DNA from: Fluviirhizobium alvei
GTDB taxonomy: Bacteria > Pseudomonadota > Alphaproteobacteria > Rhizobiales > Rhizobiaceae
DNA length: 64,000 nt
Reading direction: 5' to 3'
Assembly: GCF_030551875.1 (NCBI RefSeq)
Contig: NZ_JAUOZU010000014.1
Location: 1 to 64,000 of the forward strand
Shown: piece after piece, positions 34,397 through 43,829 of the stretch
Layout: each line of letters begins with the position of its first letter
How positions within the stretch are numbered: the stretch's first letter is position 1
Translations under genes and position numbers: made by a program
The notes under the pieces: generated by a model
Seen by the model: only the letters and a program-made list of their open reading frames with translations
What the model was told of the DNA's origin: nothing
Databases searched by the model: none

Positions 34397-34401
34397 GTTA
34401 A
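34390..34401. promoter_or_regulatory. 12-bp palindrome TTAACATGTTAA, candidate HpaR operator
   Basis: Perfect palindrome in the hpaR-hpaF gap, 25 bp before the hpaF start. Its core TAACATGTTA recurs at 7079-7088 before the class III hpaD. Two copies at the two ring-cleavage loci, one beside hpaR, support HpaR as the binder. Confidence 0.7.
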
Positions 34402-34426
34402 ATATAAGAACGGATCGGGAGGATCC

Positions 34427-34819
34427 ATGCCCCACTTCACGATGGAATATTCCGCCAATCTCGATGGCGCGGTGGACTTTGCGGATCTGTGCCGTCTGGT
34501 GCACAAGGTGATTCTCGACACCGGCCTGTTCGAACTCGGCGCCGTGCGGGTGCGCGCCATTCGCTGCGAGGCCTATGCGGTGGCAGACCTGCTGGCAGAG
34601 AACGGCTTCATCGATATGTCCTTCCGTGTCGGCAAGGGTCGCAGCGAAGAGGATCGCAAACGCACGGGCGATGCGATCTTTGCCGCCGTTACCGACTTCC
34701 TCAAGCCGCAATTTGCCACGCCGCATTTCGCGTTGACACTCGAGATCCGCGAGATCGACCCCGTGCTGAGCTGGAAGAAGAACGCCATCCACCCGCGGCT
34801 GCGCGCCCAGGGCGCCTGA
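34427..34819 (+). CDS. hpaF: 5-carboxymethyl-2-hydroxymuconate delta-isomerase
   Basis: 130 residues, tautomerase fold (CHMI). Pro2, which becomes the catalytic N-terminal base after Met removal, starts MPHFTMEYSANL, and Arg residues RVRAIRCEAY and FRVGKGRSEEDRKRTG follow the family pattern. It isomerises 5-carboxymethyl-2-hydroxymuconate to 5-oxo-pent-3-ene-1,2,5-tricarboxylate in the cytoplasm. GGGAGG lies 5 nt before ATG 34427. First gene of the hpaF-E-D-G-H-I operon and closest to the HpaR operator. Confidence 0.92.
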   Translation: MPHFTMEYSANLDGAVDFADLCRLVHKVILDTGLFELGAVRVRAIRCEAYAVADLLAENGFIDMSFRVGKGRSEEDRKRTGDAIFAAVTDFLKPQFATPHFALTLEIREIDPVLSWKKNAIHPRLRAQGA

Positions 34820-34889
34820 CCTTTCACATCCGACTACCCTTTTTGCCCGAAGCCTGACCTCGGGCGCCTGACTGACCGATGGAGACGAC

Positions 34890-36404
<1,515 letters not shown>

Positions 36405-36424
36405 TCTTACCCGAGGAGGAACCC

Positions 36425-37405
36425 ATGGCTCTGCCGACCCCCAATCTCTACCCGCCCTTCAACATCGTGCGCCTGAGCCATGTCGAGTTCGGCGTCACCG
36501 ATCTTGCCAAGTCGCGCGCCTTCTATGTCGATACGCTCGGCCTGCAGGTGACCGACGAAACCTCCGACGCGATCTATCTGCGCGCCATGGAGGAACGCGG
36601 TCATCACTGCATCGTGCTGCGCAAGTCCGACAAGGCCGAAGCCCGCGACCTCGGCTTCAAGGTCTATGACGAGGACGAACTCGACAAGGCGGCGAAATTC
36701 TTCGACGCCAAGGGCCTCGGTGTCGAATGGGTCGAGAGGCCCTATCAGGCCCGCACGTTCCGCACCCGCGACCCGCACGGCACGCCGCTCGAATTCTATT
36801 CGAAGATGGACCGTCTGCCGCCGATCCATCAGAAATACGCGCTCTACAAGGGTGTGAAGCCGCTCCGCATTGACCATTTCAACTGCTTCTCGCCGAATGT
36901 CGATGAAAGCGTGGCCTTCTATAACGAAATCGGCTTCCGGGTGACGGAATATACCGCCGACGAGGAAACCGGTCGTCTCTGGGCAGCCTGGACCCACCGC
37001 AAGGGCGGTGTGCATGACATCGCCTTTACCAATGGCCGCGGTCCGCGCCTGCACCACACCGCCTTCTGGGTGCCGACGCCGCTCAACATCATCGACCTGC
37101 TCGATCTGATGTCGACCACCGGCTGGCTGCCGAACATCGAACGCGGCCCCGGCCGCCACGGCATCTCGAACGCCTTCTTCCTTTATGTCCGCGATCCCGA
37201 TGGCCATCGTATCGAGATCTACTGCTCGGATTACCAGACGGTCGATCCCGATCTCGAACCGATCAAGTGGGACCTCAAGGATCCGCAGCGCCAGACGCTG
37301 TGGGGGGCGCCTGCCCCGCGCTCCTGGTTCGAGGAAGGCAGCCTGTTTGCCGGCGCCGATGTCCGGGAATCCGATCTCAAAGCGCAACCGATCATCGCGC
37401 CCTGA
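36425..37405 (+). CDS. hpaD: 3,4-dihydroxyphenylacetate 2,3-dioxygenase, class I (VOC) extradiol type
   Basis: 326 residues with two VOC modules (about 15-125 and 150-280) and a C-terminal tail. Metal ligands of the HPCD family are visible: His in RIDHFNCF, His in LHHTAFWV and Glu in RIEIYCSDY. The tail WGAPAPRSWFEEGS matches the Arthrobacter/Brevibacterium homoprotocatechuate dioxygenases. It cleaves the same ring as the class III enzyme encoded at 6195 but is of unrelated fold, so the window holds two non-homologous enzymes for one step. GAGGAGGAAC precedes ATG 36425. Within the hpaF-I operon, 20 bp after hpaE. Confidence 0.92.
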   Translation: MALPTPNLYPPFNIVRLSHVEFGVTDLAKSRAFYVDTLGLQVTDETSDAIYLRAMEERGHHCIVLRKSDKAEARDLGFKVYDEDELDKAAKFFDAKGLGVEWVERPYQARTFRTRDPHGTPLEFYSKMDRLPPIHQKYALYKGVKPLRIDHFNCFSPNVDESVAFYNEIGFRVTEYTADEETGRLWAAWTHRKGGVHDIAFTNGRGPRLHHTAFWVPTPLNIIDLLDLMSTTGWLPNIERGPGRHGISNAFFLYVRDPDGHRIEIYCSDYQTVDPDLEPIKWDLKDPQRQTLWGAPAPRSWFEEGSLFAGADVRESDLKAQPIIAP

Positions 37406-37483
37406 TCCGACGCCAGACATTTCAGAAAACGAGCAGGCGGACCTGATCCGCCTGCATCCGCCCAGCATGAGCAAGGAACCGAA

Positions 37484-38347
37484 ATGACCGCCAGATTTGT
37501 CACCTACTCCACCGCATCGGGCCATGGCTATGGCCTCCTGAAGGATGATGGCCTGGTGGATCTCTCGTCCCGCCATCCGGAATGGCCGACCTTGCGCGAA
37601 GTCATCGAAGCCGGTGCGCTCGCGAAACTGGCAGAGGAAGGCGCCGACCTTGCGCCGGATCTCGCGCCAGGAAGCTTCCGCTTCGAAATCCCCATTCCGC
37701 AGCCCGAAAAGCTCATCTGCGTCGGGGTGAATTTTCCCGATCGCAACGAGGAATACAAGGACGGCCAGGCGGCACCTTCCAATCCGTCGCTGTTCATCCG
37801 CTTTCCGCGCTCCTTCACCGGCCACGACCAGCCGCTGATCCGGCCGCCGGAAAGTCCGCAGCTCGATTACGAGGGCGAGATCGTCATCGTCATCGGCAAG
37901 GGCGGTCGCCGCATTGCCGAAGCCGATGCGCTCGATCACATCGCAGCCCTCTCGCTCTGCAACGAAGGCACGATCCGCGACTGGGTGCGGCACGCGAAAT
38001 TCAACGTCACCCAGGGCAAGAATTTCGACCGGACCGGCTCGATCGGCCCCTGGCTGGTGCCCTATACCGATGAAAGCCAGATCGCCGACATCGAACTCAC
38101 CACCCGCGTCAATGGCGAAGTGCGCCAGCAGGACCGCACCAGCCGGATGATCTTTTCCTTCCGCAAGATCATCAACTATATATCGACCTTCACGACGCTC
38201 GTGCCCGGCGATGTGATCGTCACCGGTACGCCGACCGGCGCAGGTGCGCGGTTCGATCCGCCGATCTGGCTGAAACCGGGCGATGTCGTTGAAGTCGAGG
38301 CCGATGGTATCGGTCTTCTGCGCAACACGATCGCCGACGAGGGCTGA
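37484..38347 (+). CDS. hpaG: Fumarylacetoacetate-hydrolase family isomerase/decarboxylase (HpaG)
   Basis: 287 residues, one FAH domain: ICVGVNFPDRNEEYKDG, PSLFIRFPRSFTGHDQPL, LDYEGEIVIVIGKGGRRI (metal-binding Glu pair), and DVIVTGTPTGAGARFDP near the C-terminus. In E. coli HpaG is a 429-residue fusion of two FAH domains; here a single domain replaces it, so isomerase and decarboxylase steps may share one active site or need a partner. It acts on 5-oxo-pent-3-ene-1,2,5-tricarboxylate to give 2-oxo-hept-4-ene-1,7-dioate (OHED). AAGGAA lies before ATG 37484, and hpaH follows after 3 bp. Confidence 0.85.
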   Translation: MTARFVTYSTASGHGYGLLKDDGLVDLSSRHPEWPTLREVIEAGALAKLAEEGADLAPDLAPGSFRFEIPIPQPEKLICVGVNFPDRNEEYKDGQAAPSNPSLFIRFPRSFTGHDQPLIRPPESPQLDYEGEIVIVIGKGGRRIAEADALDHIAALSLCNEGTIRDWVRHAKFNVTQGKNFDRTGSIGPWLVPYTDESQIADIELTTRVNGEVRQQDRTSRMIFSFRKIINYISTFTTLVPGDVIVTGTPTGAGARFDPPIWLKPGDVVEVEADGIGLLRNTIADEG

Positions 38348-38350
38348 CCC

Positions 38351-39154
38351 ATGCTGACACAGAACCAGATCGCTGCCGCCGCCGACGCGCTGGAACAGGC
38401 GGAGAGGAGCCGGACACAGACCGGGCTCCTGTCGCTCAGGCATCCGGACATGACCATGGACGATGCCTATGCCGTTCAGGCCGCCTGGGTGCGCCAGAAG
38501 ATCGCGTCCGGTCGGCGCGTCATCGGCTGGAAAATCGGGCTCACGTCGAAAGCGATGCAATATGCGCTCAACATCGACATTCCCGATTCCGGTGTTCTGC
38601 TCGATGACATGGCGTTCGAAGACGGCGCAGTGATCGCTCCCGATCGCTTCATCCAGCCACGCATCGAGGCCGAAATCGCCTTCGTCATGAAGTCGCCGCT
38701 CAAGGGTCCGGGCGTTACCCTGTTCGACGTGCTCAATGCCACCGATTATGTGACGCCGGCACTCGAGATCCTCGACACCCGCATCCTGCGTGTCGATCCT
38801 GAAACGAAGAAGACGCGCACGATCGTCGATACGATTTCAGACAATGCCGCCAATGCCGGCATCGTCATCGGTGGCCGCCAGATGCGTCCCGATAGCGTCG
38901 ACATGCGCTGGATGGGTGCGATCGTCTCGCGCAACGCCGAGGTCGAGGAAACCGGTCTGGGCGCCGGCGTGCTCAACCATCCGGCCCGCGGCATCGCCTG
39001 GCTTGCCAATCGTCTCGCCCAGTATGGCGACGGGATCGAGGCCGGCCAGATCGTGCTTGCCGGCTCCTTCATCCGGCCGATCGAAGCGCGCCATGGCGAC
39101 ACGATCACCGGCGATTTCGGCCCTTACGGCACCATCAGCTGCCATTTCAAGTAG
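38351..39154 (+). CDS. hpaH: 2-oxo-hept-4-ene-1,7-dioate hydratase
   Basis: 267 residues, the standard HpaH/MhpD length and FAH-related fold. Segments VIGWKIGLTSKAMQ, RFIQPRIEAEIAFVM (metal Glu residues) and YVTPALEILDTRIL are typical, as is the C-terminal AGSFIRPIEARHGDTITGDFG. It hydrates OHED to 4-hydroxy-2-oxoheptane-1,7-dioate with Mg2+. The start is 3 bp after the hpaG stop; hpaI follows after 8 bp. Confidence 0.92.
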   Translation: MLTQNQIAAAADALEQAERSRTQTGLLSLRHPDMTMDDAYAVQAAWVRQKIASGRRVIGWKIGLTSKAMQYALNIDIPDSGVLLDDMAFEDGAVIAPDRFIQPRIEAEIAFVMKSPLKGPGVTLFDVLNATDYVTPALEILDTRILRVDPETKKTRTIVDTISDNAANAGIVIGGRQMRPDSVDMRWMGAIVSRNAEVEETGLGAGVLNHPARGIAWLANRLAQYGDGIEAGQIVLAGSFIRPIEARHGDTITGDFGPYGTISCHFK

Positions 39155-39162
39155 GATTGACC

Positions 39163-39969
39163 ATGCCCGCGCCCAGGAACAACTTCAAGGCAGCGCTCGC
39201 CGAAGGCCGCACCCAGATCGGTCTCTGGGCTGCCTTGACGAGCCCTTTCACTGCCGAAATCTGCGCTGGCGCGGGCTATGACTGGGTTTTGCTCGATGCC
39301 GAACATGCGCCCAACGACATTCCGACGCTCGTCGCGCAGCTGCAGGCGATGGCGCCGCATCCTACCCATGCAATCGTGCGCCCACCGATCGGCGAAGCCT
39401 GGCTGATCAAACAGATTCTCGATATCGGTGCCCAGACAATTCTTGTGCCGATGGTGGAATCGAAAGAGCAGGCCGAAGCCTTGGTACGGGCCGTGCGCTA
39501 TCCGCCGCACGGCATCCGCGGTGTCGGCGCTTCGCTGGCGCGCGCATCCGCCTTCAACCGCATTCCCGATTACCTGCAAACCGCCAATGACGAGGTCTGC
39601 CTGTTGTTGCAGATCGAAAGCCGGGCGGGCCTTGCCAATATCGATGCGATCGCCTCGACTGACGGCGTCGACGGCGTCTTCATTGGTCCGGCCGATCTTG
39701 CCGCCGATATGGGTTTTCTTGGAAAGCCCGGCGCCGAAGAGGTTCAGAAAGCCGTTACCGACGCGCTCGTGCGGATCCAGTCTTTCGGCAAGGCCGCCGG
39801 TATTCTGACCGCCGATCAGACGCTCGCACGTCGCTATGTCGAGCTGGGCGCAACGTTTGTCGGAATCGGCAGCGATGTTGGCCTCCTGGTCAATGCCACG
39901 TCCAACCTGCTCAAGAGCTTCCGAGACGGCGCAGAACTGCCGCAATCCTCTAAGGGTCAGGTTTACTAG
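39163..39969 (+). CDS. hpaI: 4-hydroxy-2-oxoheptane-1,7-dioate aldolase
   Basis: 268 residues, class II metal-dependent aldolase of the HpaI/citrate-lyase-beta superfamily. Hallmarks: TQIGLWAALTSPFTAEICAGAGYDW, LLDAEHAPNDIPTL (catalytic His), LLLQIESRAGLANIDAIA (metal Glu), and DGVFIGPADLAADMG. It splits the substrate into pyruvate and succinic semialdehyde. A TTG at 39157 is in frame, but AGGA is better spaced for ATG 39163. Last gene of the operon; its stop TAG lies inside the left terminal repeat of the element at 39966, so the element inserted exactly at the gene end or supplies the stop. Confidence 0.9.
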   Translation: MPAPRNNFKAALAEGRTQIGLWAALTSPFTAEICAGAGYDWVLLDAEHAPNDIPTLVAQLQAMAPHPTHAIVRPPIGEAWLIKQILDIGAQTILVPMVESKEQAEALVRAVRYPPHGIRGVGASLARASAFNRIPDYLQTANDEVCLLLQIESRAGLANIDAIASTDGVDGVFIGPADLAADMGFLGKPGAEEVQKAVTDALVRIQSFGKAAGILTADQTLARRYVELGATFVGIGSDVGLLVNATSNLLKSFRDGAELPQSSKGQVY

Positions 39970-40243
39970 AGCACTTCCTGCCAATTCGGGGTCAGTTCTG
40001 TTTCTTGATTGGTGCGTGTGATCCGGTGGTGAGCCGGTTGAAGCGCGATACTGATGTATCGGGCAAGACCGCATCGCCATCGGGCACCCACCAATCAGAA
40101 ACCCGAAGAGACGGGCGCTTTTGCACCAATTCCTGCACAAAGGCCCTTGAACGTATCTAAGGATATGCCCTGCGGGCCTTTGCTTGATCTTGCCGCAAAA
40201 TCGCTCCGTCAGAATGACCCGGAATTTGCAGGAAGTGCTCTAG
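39966..40243. mobile_element. 278-bp MITE-like element with 29-bp imperfect terminal inverted repeats
   Basis: The left end (39966-39994, starting CTAGAGCACTTCCTGC) and the right end (40243-40215, read on the other strand) match at 27 of 29 positions. Inside are a second inverted pair, TGATTGGTG (40006-40014) with CACCAATCA (40089-40097), and a hairpin AAAGGCCC (40139-40146) with GGGCCTTT (40174-40181). No transposase frame fits inside. Short structured intergenic elements are common in Rhizobiales; this may be a non-autonomous transposon (MITE) or a mosaic repeat such as RIME. The hpaI stop codon falls inside its left repeat. No target duplication is obvious. Confidence 0.7.
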
Positions 40244-40433
40244 CAGGCTTTCAGGACAGGCGTTCGATCTGATCGGGGTTGGTCTGGCATAACGCGTCAG
40301 ACTTTCTTAACCATCTGCAAGCGTTAGAAACTGCTGATAATCAATTCACAAGAAACTGCTCATAGTCTCGCTCGATGAGGAAACCTCCAACAGGCTTCCG
40401 ATGTCGCGAACGCTGGTACTATGAGGTCAGGAA
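40244..40433. other. Intergenic region between element and GGDEF gene
   Basis: With the 278-bp element this makes the 464-bp gap between hpaI and the GGDEF gene. After the element, 190 bp precede the GGDEF gene and contain several imperfect repeats of the phrase AAACTGCT (near 40329 and 40352), with no coding frame or clear promoter that I can support. Confidence 0.4.
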
Positions 40434-41453
40434 ATGCACATGCGTGCGATTGCAGATATCGCCGATGCTCTGCAGGACAAGGGCTTGGCCATCCTCGATT
40501 TCCTGCCAATTCCGATTTCCTACGCGACCCTTGCCGATCGGATCATCCGTTTCAACAACCGCGCATTTCACGACACTTTCGGCTACCTGCCACCAACCTG
40601 CATCACTGTGGAAGACTGGGTCGAACAATATTACCCACTTCCCGAACAGCAGCAAACAGCGCGCGAGACCTGGCGAGACCTGTGGGCCGACGGTTTGACC
40701 GGTGTCTCGGAAATAAGAACGCAGGTGTATCAGGTCAAACGACGCGACGGCACCATTTCGACCTTTGAAAATCGTGGCATCCTGTTGCATGATCTGAAGA
40801 TCGGCGTCGCACTTTTCGAAGATATTTCCGAGCGCGTGCGACTGGAGACCGAACTTCGTGCTGCAGCATATCAGGATCCCCTGACCGGACTTGCCAACCG
40901 CCGCGACCTGGAAAGGCGCTGGGACCATATCCGCAACAGGCTGCAAGGCACCGGGGCCGAAGTGGCCCTGGCCATGATCGATCTCGATGGTTTCAAGCTG
41001 GTGAACGACAATCTCGGCCATGCCGCCGGTGATTTCGTGCTGATGGAAACCGCGAAGCGCCTCAGATCCCTGGTCGGCGAGAACGACATTCTGTGCCGGA
41101 TGGGTGGCGACGAGTTCGTCATCGTCATTCCCGATTTTGCCGCCGCCCATGAGATCGCGTCACTCTGTGCCTCGGTGCAGGCCGTGATGAGTCGACCTAT
41201 GAGCTATCGCGGCGAACAGTTGCGGATCGGTGCCACGATTGGCGCCACGCTGTCGTCAGGCGACAACGAGACGCTCGATCAACTGATGCGCAAAGCCGAT
41301 ACGGCGCTTTACCACGGCAAGGCCACCGGCAAGGGAACCTGGCATCTTTACGGAACGACGATCGGTCGGGGGATCGAGACCAGCGACATGGCTCTCGCGC
41401 CGCTCAAAGAGCAGCCGCTTTCTCTCCCTCGCCAAGATAGAGCCGGTGCATGA
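40434..41453 (+). CDS. PAS-GGDEF diguanylate cyclase
   Basis: 339 residues. N-terminal PAS-like sensor (about 20-132; PISYATLADRIIRFNNRAFHD, RRDGTISTFENRGILLHD) and GGDEF domain (about 142-300) with LTGLANRRDLERRWD, IDLDGFKLVND and the intact active-site MGGDEF (224-228). It should make cyclic di-GMP from two GTP. The inhibitory RxxD site five residues before GGDEF reads GEND, so feedback inhibition is probably lost. Soluble, no membrane segment. ATG 40440 (residue 3) is an alternative start with a better-spaced AGGA. Its last 50 bp overlap the convergent livF-like gene, which ends at 41404. Confidence 0.85.
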   Translation: MHMRAIADIADALQDKGLAILDFLPIPISYATLADRIIRFNNRAFHDTFGYLPPTCITVEDWVEQYYPLPEQQQTARETWRDLWADGLTGVSEIRTQVYQVKRRDGTISTFENRGILLHDLKIGVALFEDISERVRLETELRAAAYQDPLTGLANRRDLERRWDHIRNRLQGTGAEVALAMIDLDGFKLVNDNLGHAAGDFVLMETAKRLRSLVGENDILCRMGGDEFVIVIPDFAAAHEIASLCASVQAVMSRPMSYRGEQLRIGATIGATLSSGDNETLDQLMRKADTALYHGKATGKGTWHLYGTTIGRGIETSDMALAPLKEQPLSLPRQDRAGA

Positions 41454-42117
41454 GGGCCGGATCATCGGCGAGTGTCTTGCAGCCACCATCATAAACGATT
41501 TCCCCCCGCCGCAGAACATAGGCGCGGTCGCCGATCGACAGGGCCAGCGAGGCGAACTGTTCGACAAGAATCACCGCCATGCCCGAATCGGCCAGTTTCC
41601 GCACAGCCCGCATCAGACGGTTGACGATCACCGGTGCCAGACCCGATGACATCTCGTCGATCATGATCACACGCGGTCGATTGACGATCGACCTTGCGAT
41701 GACGACCATCTGCTGCTCGCCGCCGGACAACATGCCGGTCTTGACGTTGCGCCGCTGCAGGAGTTCCGGGAAGAGGTCATAGGCGTCCGAGAGGTCGGCC
41801 TCCTCATGCAGGGCCACCTTGAGATTTTCCTCGGTGGTCATGTCGCTGAAGACGGTGCGCCCCTGCTCCACGTGGCTGATGCCTGCCTTAGCCCTTGTAC
41901 CCGGCCGCAGCCGGGCGAGTTCCACCCCGTTGAGGCTGATCGAGCCCGCCCGGGATGGAATGATGCCCGAAAGGCTTTCGAGAAGCGTGGTCTTGCCTGC
42001 GCCGTTAGAGCCAAGCAGGACGCTGATTTCGCCGCTTTGAGCAACAAGATCAACGCCACGGATCACGGCAATACCCGAGCGATCGACTTTCAGCCCTTCG
42101 ATCTGGAGCGATGTCAT
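41404..42117 (-). CDS. livF: LIV-type ABC transporter ATP-binding protein (LivF family, system 2)
   Basis: 237 residues with complete motifs: Walker A GSNGAGKT near residue 34, signature LSGGEQQMVVIARSI near residue 131, Walker B VIMIDEMSSGLAPV, switch LVEQFASLAL. It is the last gene of the minus-strand importer operon and overlaps the livM-livG fusion by 4 bp. The C-terminal 16 codons overlap the end of the GGDEF gene on the other strand. Partner of the fused ATPase, whose signature is degenerate. Confidence 0.9.
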   Translation of the reverse strand: MTSLQIEGLKVDRSGIAVIRGVDLVAQSGEISVLLGSNGAGKTTLLESLSGIIPSRAGSISLNGVELARLRPGTRAKAGISHVEQGRTVFSDMTTEENLKVALHEEADLSDAYDLFPELLQRRNVKTGMLSGGEQQMVVIARSIVNRPRVIMIDEMSSGLAPVIVNRLMRAVRKLADSGMAVILVEQFASLALSIGDRAYVLRRGEIVYDGGCKTLADDPALMHRLYLGEGEKAAAL

Positions 42118-43829
42118 TGCGCAGCCTCCTCGAACTCAATTCCCATATAGGCTTTCTGGACGATCGGCGTGGCAAGCACGCTTTCGGGCGCTCCATGCGC
42201 GATGACCCGGCCGAAGTCGAACACCGTGATTTCCGAACAGGCGCTGCGCACGAGATCCATGTCATGCTCGATCAGTAGCACCGCGCTACCAAAGGTCGCG
42301 GGAATGGCCGCAATCCGCTCACCGAGCTTCAGCGCCTCGTCATAGGATACGCCGGCGGCCGGCTCATCGAGCAGAATGACGGGCGGCCGGGCCGCGACGA
42401 CACCGGCGACATCGAGCAGGCGACGGGTCCCGGCATCGATCGCGGCGATCGGGGTCTCGGGTGCCGGCGCGCCCGCCCAGGCTAGCAGCGCCTCGATTTC
42501 GCTCGCGGAAACGCCCCCGGCCGCCAGCTTCATATACTCGCCGACGCTGAGTTCGGGCGCGATGCGGGTGGTCTGCCAGGTCCGCCGCACGCCAGCACGG
42601 GCGCGATCGGTGGCAGACAGTCCCTCGAGCGGCCGGCCCTCGAGCAGGATCGAACCGTCGTAGCGGGCCAGAAATCCCGCGATGGCATCGACAAGCGTCG
42701 ACTTGCCGGCACCGTTCGGTCCGACGAGGCCGACAACCTTGCCGGCAGGAACCGACAATGTGACCTTGTCGAGCGCCGTAACCGAACCGTAGCGCACCGT
42801 CAGATCGCGGATCTCAAGCGCAGTCCCGCTGGCATGATGCGCCTTCTGCGGCAGATGATCCAAAGCGCCGGCAGATCGTTCGATGGTTTTGGTCCGACGA
42901 AACTTGCGGCCAAGCCTGATCCAGGTTTCCGCGATCGTTTCTCCGGTGGAAAGGGCCTGGACGGCGCCGAGTGCGAAGACGACATTGCCGATATCCTGCG
43001 GCAGGCCGAGCCGGCGCAGAATCTCGGGAAACAGTGTGATCATCAGCCCGCCGATGATGGCACCGAGGGCGAAATGCGCCCCCACCATGGTCGAGACGGC
43101 GAACAGAACCAGCGACTGCATCATCGAGAAATTATCGGCGACAAGCGTACCGAGATAGCCGGCAAGCAATCCGCCCGAAATGCCCGAGATAAAGGCACTG
43201 ATGGCAAAGGCGCTGAGCTTGGCGCGCGGGATCGAGATGCCGTGGGCCGCTGCGGCCCGCTCCGAATGGCGCACCGCCAGCCAGGAGGCCCCGAGCCGCG
43301 AATGGCTGAGAAATTCGAGCGCCACGGCAATGACACCATAGACCAGGAGCACGAAGACGAAATAGCCCCGGTCGGTATCGAACAGTGCCGGACGCGCAAC
43401 CTGCGTGAAGGTGGTCTGGCCCGGAAAGGTGATTGTTGCGAGAACCGTATCAAAAGCGGCGGCAAATCCAAGCGTAACGATGGCCAGATTGATGCCGCGC
43501 AACCTGAGTGCAGGCAGACCGAGCGCAATGCCGACCGGAACGGCGGCAAGTCCGCCCAAAATCGTCCAGACGACGAGCCCGCCCGGCGCATCGATAACGT
43601 TGAGATAGCCCGTGACCCAGGCCCCGACGCCGGCAAAGGACAGCTGTGACAACGAGATCATGCCGGTTCGGCCGGCAACCAGCCCGAGGCTCTGCAGCGC
43701 AATCCCGACGATGAAGACCGCAGTCAGCAGAAAGACCCAGTATTTCGGAAGCAGCAACAGCACCAGAATGCCAATGACCGCAAGCGACAGCGCCGTGGTG
43801 AGAGCGCCTTTCATGTTAGCGTGCTTCAT
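42114..43829 (-). CDS. Fused LIV-type permease-ATPase (LivM-LivG)
   Basis: 571 residues. Residues 1-300 form a LivM-type permease with about ten membrane helices (FIVGIALQSLGLVAGRTGMISLSQL start and GLPALRLRGINLAIVTLGFA). Residues about 335-571 form a LivG-type ATPase: Walker A GPNGAGKS, Walker B VILLDEPAAGVSYD, switch LLIEHDMDLV. The ABC signature is replaced by DAGTRRLLDVAG, without Ser-Gly-Gly, just as in the livG of the 12-kb system. Such M-G fusions occur in proteobacterial aromatic and amide importers. It overlaps the livH stop by 14 bp. Confidence 0.88.
   Translation of the reverse strand: MKHANMKGALTTALSLAVIGILVLLLLPKYWVFLLTAVFIVGIALQSLGLVAGRTGMISLSQLSFAGVGAWVTGYLNVIDAPGGLVVWTILGGLAAVPVGIALGLPALRLRGINLAIVTLGFAAAFDTVLATITFPGQTTFTQVARPALFDTDRGYFVFVLLVYGVIAVALEFLSHSRLGASWLAVRHSERAAAAHGISIPRAKLSAFAISAFISGISGGLLAGYLGTLVADNFSMMQSLVLFAVSTMVGAHFALGAIIGGLMITLFPEILRRLGLPQDIGNVVFALGAVQALSTGETIAETWIRLGRKFRRTKTIERSAGALDHLPQKAHHASGTALEIRDLTVRYGSVTALDKVTLSVPAGKVVGLVGPNGAGKSTLVDAIAGFLARYDGSILLEGRPLEGLSATDRARAGVRRTWQTTRIAPELSVGEYMKLAAGGVSASEIEALLAWAGAPAPETPIAAIDAGTRRLLDVAGVVAARPPVILLDEPAAGVSYDEALKLGERIAAIPATFGSAVLLIEHDMDLVRSACSEITVFDFGRVIAHGAPESVLATPIVQKAYMGIEFEEAAQ

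Noticed and set aside
36407-38560. A 717-codon minus-strand open frame across hpaD and hpaG
   Set aside because: Antisense shadow of two well supported pathway genes; no domain or ribosome site.
39966-40243. Insertion sequence
   Set aside because: Too short and no transposase frame; called MITE-like instead.
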